Shown here in pieces: positions 7,088-13,922 of a DNA stretch of 14,606 bases (positions are counted from its first letter, which is position 1; the number at the start of each line of letters is the position of its first letter). The notes under the pieces were generated by a model that saw nothing but the letters and a program-made list of their open reading frames with translations, was not told the origin of the DNA and made no database searches. Source of the DNA: a bacterium (GTDB lineage: Bacteria; Patescibacteriota; Gracilibacteria; JAUYGZ01; DAOVYC01); contig DAOVYC010000001.1 of NCBI GenBank assembly GCA_030635805.1, positions 1 through 14,606 on the forward strand, written 5' to 3'. Position numbers and translations under genes: made by a program.

Positions 7088-7155
7088 AGCTTACTGCTTA
7101 TCCCGCCTTTTGCGGAACCCCGCCTTGGCGGTGGTTAGCTTACTGCTTACTGCTT
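7088..7155. repeat. GC-rich hairpin pair flanked by 13-bp direct repeats
   Basis: AGCTTACTGCTTA is repeated exactly at 7088-7100 and 7137-7149, and the right copy continues with another ACTGCTT. Between them are two hairpins: CCGC-CTTTT-GCGG... at 7103-7115 and CCGCC-TT-GGCGG at 7120-7131, with the shared word CCCGCCTT. The shape, a palindromic core between direct repeats, is that of a small inserted element. No gene lies here. Confidence 0.6.
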
Positions 7156-7194
7156 GAAAGAACGTACTCGGTTTTTTTGCGAAAGGCAAAATAA

Positions 7195-7218
7195 AAAATT
7201 CCCCGGATGAGGAATTTT
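7195..7218 (-). terminator. Probable Rho-independent terminator of the 102-aa gene
   Basis: AAAATTCC (7195-7202) and GGAATTTT (7211-7218) form a perfect 8-bp stem with an 8-base GC-containing loop. On the minus strand the second arm runs into TTTTTTATTTT. It sits about 30 bases beyond the stop of the minus-strand gene at 7248. Confidence 0.55.
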
Positions 7219-7247
7219 CTATAGAGATGCCCATTTCTCACTAATAC

Positions 7248-7556
7248 CTAATTCGGGAGTAGGAATATTGTTCCTACTTGCATTTTGTAGGTTCGTCCTC
7301 CTTTGGAACGAAATGTTGCCTCCTCACTATCTTCTCTGTCAATTTTCTCCAAAACACATTCGTTTGGGAGTTTTGGTACTTCCATGGAATTGAATTGAAT
7401 ACAATATTTTTTTACCGGGTGTTCAACAACAACTTGTTTTGTATCGTTTTCAATAACGACACCTTTACCCTGCAAGTTGTTAAGCATTTTTTCAAAATGT
7501 TTATCTGTGAGAACTGCAAGGTTTTTATTATTTAATTTTTCTTTGGTGAGAATCAT
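7248..7556 (-). CDS. Small protein of unknown function (102 aa)
   Basis: Not recognised. The protein begins MILTKEKLNNKNLAVLTDKH, has an amphipathic N-terminal helix region (about 5-30), then alternating beta-like stretches (GVVIEND, KQVVVEHPVKKYCIQF) and ends with RTYKMQVGTIFLLPN. It has no signal peptide or transmembrane helix and one cysteine, so it is likely a small soluble cytoplasmic protein. The start ATG at 7556 lies after an A/T-only leader without a Shine-Dalgarno sequence. A perfect 7-bp hairpin (GTAGGAA/TTCCTAC, 7259-7277) overlaps its last codons and a probable terminator follows. It is divergent from the VirD4-like gene. Coding is supported by its uninterrupted length, plausible composition and the terminator. 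Confidence 0.7.
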   Translation of the reverse strand: MILTKEKLNNKNLAVLTDKHFEKMLNNLQGKGVVIENDTKQVVVEHPVKKYCIQFNSMEVPKLPNECVLEKIDREDSEEATFRSKGGRTYKMQVGTIFLLPN

Positions 7557-7635
7557 TTTGTTTTTTTATTTTTATAAATTAATTCGAATCATGATATCAT
7601 ATTTTTGATGAAAATGAAAGTGTTTAGTTTGGGGT

Positions 7636-7690
7636 AGGTGAATGAAATGGGTGGAATGAGCGGAGAGAGTGAAATGGGTGAAGGGAGTGG
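7636..7690. repeat. Degenerate G-rich GTGAAATGGGTG repeats
   Basis: Variants of the phrase (G)AATGAAATGGGTG, GTGAAATGGGTG and GAAGGGAGTGG run through this stretch just upstream of the VirD4-like gene's promoter. Related words occur at 10936-10958 (GTGTGATGGGTGAAA) and 12147-12177 (GGTGAAATGAGTGAGCCGGT onward). They encode nothing evident. Confidence 0.45.
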
Positions 7691-7697
7691 TAAGACG

Positions 7698-7726
7698 TTG
7701 TAGAACCTTGCATTTTCTGCTATAAT
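7698..7726 (+). promoter_or_regulatory. Extended -10 promoter of the VirD4-like gene
   Basis: Perfect -10 TATAAT (7721-7726) preceded by TGC, which makes an extended -10 (TGnTATAAT). A weaker -35, TTGTAG (7698-7703), is at 17-base spacing. The predicted start is near 7733, giving a leader of about 37 A/T-rich bases without a Shine-Dalgarno sequence. Confidence 0.65.
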
Positions 7727-7769
7727 AAGACAATTATAGGATAAAATAGTATATTTGTAATTTAAGTCG

Positions 7770-10337
7770 ATGCTCACTTTTATTTCCGCGCATCCGATAA
7801 TCTCAGTTTTAATTGGAATTCCGGTTCTATGGGTTTTTGGTGCTCTTCTCTTTTTGTATATCCGTGATCGAGCAAATAGGAAGAGATCGATGCAAATGGT
7901 TTTTTTGAGAGTAATGTTGCCAAAAAAGGAGGGAAAAGAGGAAAAAGAGGCGGAGGGGGAACAGTTTGGAACAAGTAAAGACTTTATAAAGAATTCCGGG
8001 GTGATGACTCAGCTTTTAGAGGCTTTATATGCCATAATTTCACCAAAAATAATAGATAAAATTACAGGACAGAACTTTTTCTCTTTTGAATACGCTGTTG
8101 TTGATAGTCGAATATATTTTTATGTGACCACCCCTTATTATCTTCAGGAAATATTTGAAAAACAGATTACCGCTTTTTATCCCGATGCCTGTGTAGAAAA
8201 AGTGGAGGATTATAATATATTCACCGAAGATTCCAAGCAGGTTGCTACCGTTATGAAGTTCGCCAAACCGAATTTCTATCCATTGAAAACTTATCAGAGA
8301 CAGGGGGATGACCCGATAAACAATATTCTGAATGCCTTTTCTAAACTTAAAGAAGATGAAGGAGCGGCTGTTCAAATAATTCTTCGACCAAAAGGTGATG
8401 GATGGCAGAAGAAGGGCAGAAAAAAGGCTGAAAAAATATTCCAGGGTGAAAATAAAAAAAGTTGGCTTTCTTATTTGAATCCGATTAAATTTTTGGGGAC
8501 TTTAATAAATATTCTTTTTCATGGTCCGACTGCGGAAAACCTTCGTGAAAATATGGATCTGGAAAAAGGATCGACCCGCACAACTCCTTTGACTGACGAG
8601 ACCGTAAAAGCAATTGAAGAAAAAAATACCAAACCCGGTTTTGACACGAGAATAAGAATAGTTACAAGTGCGAGTACGAAAAGACGAGCTATGCAAACAC
8701 TTAGTGTGATAAAAACAGCAACATGTATTTGTAATGCTCCTCATTTAAATGGATTATCGGCAACCAGATATCATTCAGTTCAAAAAATAATTTATGATTT
8801 TATTTACAGATCATTGGCTCGGACATGGATTCAAAGACTTACCTTCAACAAGATGATTTTGTGCAGTGAAGAAATTGCTTCTATTTTTCATTTCCCTTCG
8901 GCAAAGTATAATGATGTTCCGGGTGTAGCTTGGCAAAGATTTACCGTGGTTCGTGCTCCGGATGATCTTCCAAAAAAAAGTGATTCCACTATTCATCTTG
9001 GATTCAATTTGTATCGTGGAGAGAGAAGGGAGGTTAATATGCTGGAATCAGATCGATTTAGACATCTTTACACTATAGGACAAACCGGTACCGGTAAGTC
9101 TGTATTCTTGGAATCACTTATTAAGCAGGATATTGAGGCGGGACGAGGGGTTTGCGTGGTGGATCCACATGGTGATTTAGTGGATGCCTGTCTGAGCTGG
9201 GTGCCAAGGGAACGAGCGGATGATGTGATCTTTTTTGATCCGAGTGACCTGGAACGACCAATGGGCTTGAACATGTTGGAGGCGGATACACCGGAAGAAA
9301 AAGATTTTATCGCCTTAGAGGCGATGAACATGATGATCGGATTATTTGGAAACGAGATTTTTGGTCCGCGTATTCAGGATTACTTTCGTAACGGATGTTT
9401 GACTTTGATGGACGATCCGGATGGCGGAGCATTGACTGATATCGTGCGCTTATTTACGGATGATGCCTGGCAACAAATGAAGGTTTCCAAGGTAAAAAAT
9501 CCAATCGTAAAATCTTTCTGGGTAAATCAAATGGCTCAGACCGGAGCAAGAGAAAAGCAGGAAATGATTCCTTATTTCGCCGCAAAGTTTGGTTCTTTTA
9601 TAACTAATACTTTGATGCGTAACATTCTGGGGCAAACTAAATCAGCCTTCCGATTTGACGAAGTGATGAATGGTAAAAAGATTCTTCTGGTAAAGCTCGC
9701 CAGGGGCTTGGTAGGTGATATAAATGCGAATCTACTCGGTATGATTTTTGTAAATAAAATTCAGGTAGCGGCAATGCGCAGACAACAGATGCCAAAGGAG
9801 GAGCGCATCCCTTTTTATCTTTATATAGATGAGTTCCAGAATTTTATTACCGATAGTTTTGAAAACATTCTCTCGGAAGCTCGTAAATATCGACTTGGAT
9901 TGATTATTGCCCACCAATACATAGATCAAATGATTAAGGACGGAAAAGATGAGAAGATTAAAAACGCGGTGTTTGGTAACGTGGGTACCATTATGAATTT
10001 AAAAATCGGTGCTAAAGACGCTGAATATATGGCAAAGGAGATGGCACCTATATTTTCGGATAACGACCTTATAAACTTAGAGGGATTTAATGCTTGTCTG
10101 AAGCTGAGTATAAATAATATGGTTTCTAAACCTTTTAGTCTGCAAACTATAAGGTATTGGGAAGAAAATCCTTATGATCAGCCTAATAAAGAACTGGCTG
10201 AGGCATTGGTACAGCTTTCCAGATTAAAATACGGAAGAGATGTGGAATTTGTAGGACGAGAAATTATCAGAAGAATAGGAGCTTCGATAGATGATAAACC
10301 AAAGCCTCCTCAGGAAGGATCTCCGTTTGGGATGTAG
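7770..10337 (+). CDS. VirD4/TraG-like P-loop ATPase with N-terminal membrane anchor
   Basis: 855-residue member of the HerA/FtsK/VirD4 ATPase group, whose members pump DNA or protein across membranes. A transmembrane helix lies at about 9-30 (IISVLIGIPVLWVFGALLFL), followed by a Lys/Glu linker and a ~370-residue N-terminal region of unclear fold. The motor domain follows: Walker A GQTGTGKS at 437-444, Walker B FYLYIDEFQNF with D687-E688, and an AHQY sensor-like motif at about 714-717. The C-terminal segment (ILLVKLARGLVGDINANLLG) resembles the TraM-recognition region of TraG/VirD4 coupling proteins. No other type IV secretion, pilus or relaxase gene is in the window, so its partner is unknown. 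Proteins like this are frequent as single genes in Patescibacteria and could serve DNA uptake, conjugation or cell attachment; that is inference. ATPase identity is firm, cellular role is not. Confidence 0.88.
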   Translation: MLTFISAHPIISVLIGIPVLWVFGALLFLYIRDRANRKRSMQMVFLRVMLPKKEGKEEKEAEGEQFGTSKDFIKNSGVMTQLLEALYAIISPKIIDKITGQNFFSFEYAVVDSRIYFYVTTPYYLQEIFEKQITAFYPDACVEKVEDYNIFTEDSKQVATVMKFAKPNFYPLKTYQRQGDDPINNILNAFSKLKEDEGAAVQIILRPKGDGWQKKGRKKAEKIFQGENKKSWLSYLNPIKFLGTLINILFHGPTAENLRENMDLEKGSTRTTPLTDETVKAIEEKNTKPGFDTRIRIVTSASTKRRAMQTLSVIKTATCICNAPHLNGLSATRYHSVQKIIYDFIYRSLARTWIQRLTFNKMILCSEEIASIFHFPSAKYNDVPGVAWQRFTVVRAPDDLPKKSDSTIHLGFNLYRGERREVNMLESDRFRHLYTIGQTGTGKSVFLESLIKQDIEAGRGVCVVDPHGDLVDACLSWVPRERADDVIFFDPSDLERPMGLNMLEADTPEEKDFIALEAMNMMIGLFGNEIFGPRIQDYFRNGCLTLMDDPDGGALTDIVRLFTDDAWQQMKVSKVKNPIVKSFWVNQMAQTGAREKQEMIPYFAAKFGSFITNTLMRNILGQTKSAFRFDEVMNGKKILLVKLARGLVGDINANLLGMIFVNKIQVAAMRRQQMPKEERIPFYLYIDEFQNFITDSFENILSEARKYRLGLIIAHQYIDQMIKDGKDEKIKNAVFGNVGTIMNLKIGAKDAEYMAKEMAPIFSDNDLINLEGFNACLKLSINNMVSKPFSLQTIRYWEENPYDQPNKELAEALVQLSRLKYGRDVEFVGREIIRRIGASIDDKPKPPQEGSPFGM

Positions 10338-10370
10338 TTAAACTAAAGATCCGTGGGAACGGTAGGATTA

Positions 10371-10423
10371 TTGGGATATTTGGGATATCAAAAAAACGAT
10401 CTTAAGCGTCCTAAGCGTCCTAA
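10371..10423. repeat. Two tandem 9-bp duplications in the convergent intergenic gap
   Basis: TTGGGATAT is duplicated head to tail at 10371-10379 and 10380-10388, and TAAGCGTCC at 10403-10411 and 10412-10420 (followed by TAA). They fill the space between two convergent genes. No convincing terminator stem is visible in this gap. Confidence 0.7.
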
Positions 10424-10453
10424 TTATCTTACCGATCTTAATTATCCCGAGCC

Positions 10454-10813
10454 CTAAAGACAGTCGGCGATTTTTGCCAGTGCTTCGGGAGAACGACCAC
10501 CCAGATATTGTTTACCATTAATAATCCAGGCAGGATAACCTTCAATACCCGCCTCTTGGCACGCCACTCTTTCTTCATCGCAATCAACCAGATTGATGTA
10601 TTTAAGTGATCCTCCAAAAGCCTCTTTTTGATTCTTGCAGTGCGGACACCAGCTTGTTTGGTACAAAACCGCACCTTTTTCGGTAAGACATTGAGCAATT
10701 TGGTCATAAGGACCCGGTTCATCCACTATGCTTGCTTGTCCATCACATCCGGTAATAAAAACTACAATTATGGCAACAATGATCCCAAAGGTGATTATTT
10801 TATTTCCGAACAT
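10454..10813 (-). CDS. Thioredoxin-like lipoprotein (extracytoplasmic thiol-disulfide oxidoreductase)
   Basis: 119 residues. A hydrophobic signal segment (about 5-20) ends in a lipobox FITGC with C23, so the protein is probably lipid-anchored outside the membrane. The thioredoxin-type domain carries WCPHC (C56, C59), the loop GYPAW with the cis-proline P94, and INGKQYLGGRSPEALAKI. This arrangement closely resembles the thioredoxin domain fused to bacterial vitamin K epoxide reductase (VKOR) enzymes, where WCPHC, ECD, GI.GYPTW and NG..Y.G are typical. Further cysteines at 42, 78, 85 and 118 could form extra disulfides. A role in oxidative folding of exported proteins, perhaps with a VKOR or DsbB partner elsewhere, is inferred. 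It is convergent with the VirD4-like gene and has its own promoter. Confidence 0.87.
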   Translation of the reverse strand: MFGNKIITFGIIVAIIVVFITGCDGQASIVDEPGPYDQIAQCLTEKGAVLYQTSWCPHCKNQKEAFGGSLKYINLVDCDEERVACQEAGIEGYPAWIINGKQYLGGRSPEALAKIADCL

Positions 10814-10867
10814 AGTGGTTGATGGATTAGAGGAAGGAATAAAGATTTTTCATACCGATTTGAGGCT

Positions 10868-10896
10868 ATTGTATATATTTTTTGTACAGCTTGCAA
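10868..10896 (-). promoter_or_regulatory. Promoter of the thioredoxin-like gene
   Basis: On the minus strand: -35 TTGCAA (10891-10896), 17-base spacer, -10 TACAAT (10868-10873), the same -10 as nusA. The -35 sits inside the perfect 12-bp palindrome AGCTTGCAAGCT (10888-10899), a possible operator. Confidence 0.6.
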
Positions 10897-10964
10897 GCTT
10901 ATTTCCTGAAAAAATTCATGATTATGAAGTTTAAGTGGAGTTGAGTGTGATGGGTGAAATTCTT

Positions 10965-10978
10965 CGGCAAGCTCAGGA
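10965..10978. repeat. Intergenic copy of the REP-like repeat
   Basis: CGGCAAGCTCAGGA, identical to 1290-1303 inside murJ and related to the nusA copy. The fuller context TTCGGCAAGCTCAGGACTTCG lies just beyond the stop of the MFS gene, beside G-rich GATGGGTGAAA words (10936-10958). Confidence 0.6.
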
Positions 10979-10993
10979 CTTCGTGGGTGTGTT

Positions 10994-12145
10994 TTACGTT
11001 GTGAAGTTGAAGCGTTTTCGAAGAAAAATGAGAAAAATAAGAAGACCGAATATTTCAAGAGCACCGGAATAAATAAGTGGTAAGTGATAGCCACCTATTT
11101 CTCCAAGAGGACCAAAGATGAGCGCTCCGGCGATAACACCCGCTTTAATGGCAAATTCAACAACTCCTTTGTTCCCACCAAGTCTTTCTTTCTCAAAGAA
11201 TTTTGACACTCCGATAAAGATGAAGATAAACATAGCTCCATCCCCCACTCCATGAATAAATCTCATTAAAAATGAAAACCAGACGACGGGAACGGTCATA
11301 AAAATATGAGTTAACCCGGACAAGGCTACCCCAATGATAAATACGGTTAAAATACTTATTTTCTTTTTATCAACAGCTTTTCCCAGAAGTATTGAGGTTA
11401 GAACCATTGCTCCCAATTCACCGGCCATATAGAGTCCCATGTGAAATTTAGAGAGATGGAGATTTTCTTGTAAAAATAAGCCATAAGAAGTGCTTTCGGC
11501 ACCAAAATGGAGAGCAAATATAAAAATGATGAAGAGGAAGATGAGGACGTTACTATTCAAAATATCTTTTTTATATTCGGCAAATTGCACTTTTCCCAGT
11601 TTGGTGGACGGCAAGAATAAGGCCAGAAAAATCATGGCTCCATATATAACGGCGTTGATATTGAATACAGTCGTAAAATTAAGCTGACTGAGAATAATTC
11701 CGCCGGCGATCATCCCCAAAGCGACCCCTGAACTTTTTGTGGCGTTGTATGTACCATAATATAATCCTCTGTTTTCCGATTCCCGAACTTTATGAAGCAG
11801 AGATTCAATGGAAATTATAAATAAGGTAAAACCAAGGGAGAGTCCTATGAAAGCGAACATAATTCCTTGGAAGGTTGTAATGTAGGGCAGAATAAGATAT
11901 GAAACAAAGCTTAATGCCAAGCCGGATATAATGAGTCTTCTGCAGTGTAGTTTGTCGTTAATAAAACCAATGGGAAGAATGGTAAGAAACCCGGTGGCGC
12001 TTCCCAGGGCGTATAACAAACCAATTTGCGCTCCGGAAAGTCCCAGTTGTTCTTTGAAAAACAGGGGGAAAAAGAACATGAGCATAGCGCCGGCAAAGGC
12101 TTCTATACCGCCAAGGCTAATGATTTGCAGTCGGGTGGATTTCAT
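10994..12145 (-). CDS. Major facilitator superfamily (MFS) transporter
   Basis: 383 residues with about twelve hydrophobic segments in two halves, the usual size for a compact MFS permease. The family signature between helices 2 and 3 is present as GFINDKLHCRR (60-70), matching G-x3-D-[RK]-x-G-x-[RK]-[RK] except that the second glycine is His. A charged central loop (about 180-200, STKLGKVQFAEYKKD) separates the halves. In the second half, LLGKAVDKKK repeats the signature in weakened form. The substrate cannot be read from the sequence; drug/metabolite efflux or nutrient uptake are both possible. ATG at 12145 fits, with the first helix starting near residue 8; no Shine-Dalgarno sequence is seen. 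Divergent from prfA. Confidence 0.9.
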   Translation of the reverse strand: MKSTRLQIISLGGIEAFAGAMLMFFFPLFFKEQLGLSGAQIGLLYALGSATGFLTILPIGFINDKLHCRRLIISGLALSFVSYLILPYITTFQGIMFAFIGLSLGFTLFIISIESLLHKVRESENRGLYYGTYNATKSSGVALGMIAGGIILSQLNFTTVFNINAVIYGAMIFLALFLPSTKLGKVQFAEYKKDILNSNVLIFLFIIFIFALHFGAESTSYGLFLQENLHLSKFHMGLYMAGELGAMVLTSILLGKAVDKKKISILTVFIIGVALSGLTHIFMTVPVVWFSFLMRFIHGVGDGAMFIFIFIGVSKFFEKERLGGNKGVVEFAIKAGVIAGALIFGPLGEIGGYHLPLIYSGALEIFGLLIFLIFLRKRFNFTT

Positions 12146-12185
12146 AGGTGAAATGAGTGAGCCGGTGAAGCAGGTGGGTTAAGTG

Positions 12186-12214
12186 TTGCTTGTTAACTTG
12201 TTGAACCTTATAAT
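12186..12214 (+). promoter_or_regulatory. Promoter of prfA
   Basis: -35 TTGCTT (12186-12191), 17-base spacer, perfect -10 TATAAT (12209-12214). The predicted start is near 12221, giving a leader of about 38 bases. G-rich GGTGAAATG-type repeats lie just upstream. Confidence 0.6.
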
Positions 12215-12258
12215 CCCGAGTGAATAAGCTTAGATAATCTAATTGTTTTAGTAAAAAA

Positions 12259-13320
12259 ATGCTAGATAAGTTACTAAAAATCGAAAAAGAATTTGAAGAT
12301 TTGACCGGAAAACTCTCTGATCCGGTTTTGACTAACAATCCCAAAGAATATGCTCGAATTGCCAAGAAGAGATCAAATTTAGAGACCACGGTAGGGCTTT
12401 TGAACGAGTATAAGAGTTGTTTAAAAACAATAGAGGATTCTGAGGAAATGTTAAAAAACGAGAAAGATGCCGAGATGATAGAACTTGCGAAAACGGAGCT
12501 GAATGAGGCAAAAGGGAAAAAGGAAAAATTGGAGGAGGATATCAAGCTGGCTTTGATTCCTAAGGATCCGAATGACGAAAAAAATGTAATTGTGGAAATG
12601 AGGGCGGCGGCCGGGGGTGAGGAGGCCTCGCTTTTTGGAGCGGAACTTTCCAGGTCTTATATGAACTATGCTAAAGATCAGGGGTTTGCGGTGGAAATTT
12701 TGGGTAAGAGTGAGGCGGGTGCCGGGGGGATTAAGGAAATTATTTTTAAGATTGATGGGCATGGAGCATACTCCAAATTTAAATACGAAAGCGGCACGCA
12801 CCGAGTGCAACGAGTGCCGGTAACGGAAAGTCAGGGACGAGTGCACACATCAACGATAACAGTGGCGGTCCTGCCCGAAGCGGAAGAGGTGGACGTGAAG
12901 ATTGCCGATAATGAGATTAAGGTGGATGTTTTCCGGGCATCCGGTCCCGGAGGGCAAAGTGTCAACACGACCGATAGCGCCGTGCGAATCACTCATCTTC
13001 CCACAGGGCTAACGGTATCCTGTCAGGACGAAAAATCCCAGTTAAAGAATAAGAATAAAGCGATGGCCATCCTGCGTTCCAGATTGTTGGCGATGGAGGA
13101 AGAAAAGGTGGCAAAAGAACGAGGTGATGAAAGATTGGCGCAGATAGGGAGTGGAATGCGAGCGGAGAAAATTCGTACCTATAACTTCCCTCAAGATCGT
13201 GTGACAGATCACCGTATTCATCAAAACTGGTCGAATCTTCCTTCGATCATGGAAGGGAATATTCAATCGATAATTGATGATCTGACTGTGGCGGATAATG
13301 CGAGGAAACTGGCGGAATAA
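12259..13320 (+). CDS. prfA: Peptide chain release factor 1
   Basis: Cytoplasmic class I release factor that ends translation at UAA and UAG. 353 residues, close to the usual ~360. N-terminal coiled helices (about 1-100) are followed by AAAGGEEASLF, the stop-codon-recognition region with the RF1-type tripeptide P187-V188-T189 in RVPVTESQGRVHTS (most RF1 have PAT or a close variant), and the catalytic G231-G232-Q233 in GPGGQSVNTTDSAVR. The C-terminal IRTYNFPQDRVTDHR is conserved. The PxT motif separates it from RF2, which has SPF. The usual partner prmC, which methylates the GGQ glutamine, is not adjacent. ATG at 12259 starts an A-rich-led gene without a Shine-Dalgarno sequence. Confidence 0.97.
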   Translation: MLDKLLKIEKEFEDLTGKLSDPVLTNNPKEYARIAKKRSNLETTVGLLNEYKSCLKTIEDSEEMLKNEKDAEMIELAKTELNEAKGKKEKLEEDIKLALIPKDPNDEKNVIVEMRAAAGGEEASLFGAELSRSYMNYAKDQGFAVEILGKSEAGAGGIKEIIFKIDGHGAYSKFKYESGTHRVQRVPVTESQGRVHTSTITVAVLPEAEEVDVKIADNEIKVDVFRASGPGGQSVNTTDSAVRITHLPTGLTVSCQDEKSQLKNKNKAMAILRSRLLAMEEEKVAKERGDERLAQIGSGMRAEKIRTYNFPQDRVTDHRIHQNWSNLPSIMEGNIQSIIDDLTVADNARKLAE

Positions 13321-13347
13321 GCGATTTTATAATTGATATTTTATTGA

Positions 13348-13375
13348 TTGACTTTTTTTATTATTATTCTATAAT
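13348..13375 (+). promoter_or_regulatory. Strong promoter of the 117-aa gene
   Basis: -35 TTGACT (13348-13353, five of six), 16-base T-rich spacer, perfect -10 TATAAT (13370-13375). The predicted start is near 13382, giving a leader of about 23 bases. It lies just after the prfA stop; no prfA terminator is visible. Confidence 0.7.
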
Positions 13376-13404
13376 ATCTCTATAATTCATAAGCAGCCTT
13401 TGCT

Positions 13405-13758
13405 ATGTTAGAAGATTATTGTTTTCCTGACAACGAAGAGGAATGGAATACCGATCCTGATGGTGATAATTGGAAGAAGGACATTCCTAAGGAAGAAAGG
13501 GGGAAGCAAGAAGACATTGACGCTTTATGTAGAGAGACAAATAAGAAGGCGGAAAAAGAATTGGGCGAAGGTGTTGAATTCGATGATTCTTTCTACCTCA
13601 TCCTTTATGAAAAAACGTATCGTAGGGACTGGGAATTATTTCTCATGGATCTTAAAAGAGCGGGCAGGGGCGAGCCTCACGTATTTGATGTTAGCAACGG
13701 TGATATTGAAAATCACATTGCTAATGTTAAAAGGCTTATGGAGAAGGAGAATTCTTAA
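13405..13758 (+). CDS. Unknown acidic protein (117 aa), paralogue of the next gene
   Basis: Not recognised. The N-terminal 35 residues are very acidic and Trp/Asp-rich (EEEWNTDPDGDNWKK). The rest is predicted helical and charged. The C-terminal half aligns with the end of the 214-aa protein: TYRRDWELFLMDL (71-83) against LYERSYPLFLKDL, then GDIENHIANVKRLM (99-112) against GDVDEHILRIKKIM. It has no signal peptide or transmembrane helix and two cysteines (6, 42), so it is likely a small soluble helical protein. It has its own near-consensus promoter. ATG at 13405 is 23 bases after the predicted transcript start, with no Shine-Dalgarno sequence. Partner, ligand and function are unknown. Confidence 0.82.
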   Translation: MLEDYCFPDNEEEWNTDPDGDNWKKDIPKEERGKQEDIDALCRETNKKAEKELGEGVEFDDSFYLILYEKTYRRDWELFLMDLKRAGRGEPHVFDVSNGDIENHIANVKRLMEKENS

Positions 13759-13862
13759 TCTTTTTTAAGTTTTTCTGTCGCCTGTTTTACCCGAGAAACA
13801 ATAGTACTATTTTTGTTTCTGGATAGCCCCTTGAGAATGGGAAGAAGTTTGATGGCTTGACA
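13755..13862 (-). other. Possible remnant of a minus-strand coding end
   Basis: The minus strand reads QAIKLLPILKGLSRNK and continues to VSRVKQATEKLKKD and a TAA, with helix-like, coding-looking composition. No start codon is present; the frame meets TAA shortly upstream, in the promoter of the 214-aa gene. A chance open stretch of this length is quite possible. Confidence 0.2.
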
Positions 13863-13884
13863 AAAATAATTATATGATTAGAAT
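13857..13884 (+). promoter_or_regulatory. Strong promoter of the 214-aa gene
   Basis: Perfect -35 TTGACA (13857-13862), 16-base spacer, -10 TAGAAT (13879-13884, five of six). The predicted start is near 13891, leaving a leader of about 32 A/T-rich bases. The spacer length equals that of the promoter of the neighbouring paralogue. Confidence 0.7.
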
Positions 13885-13922
13885 GTAGTACTTTTGTTCT
13901 TTATAAAATTACTAAAATTACT

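Noticed and set aside
10338..10453. Bidirectional terminator between the convergent VirD4-like and thioredoxin-like genes
   Set aside because: Only 4-5 bp stems (such as CCGT/ACGG and GATAT/ATATC) are visible, none followed by a proper T-run after a GC stem.
6409..12239. Exact 14-mer AAGCTTAGATAATC in the nusA leader (6409-6422) and the prfA leader (12226-12239)
   Set aside because: It is antisense in one leader and sense in the other, and about one such match is expected by chance in a window of this size and composition.
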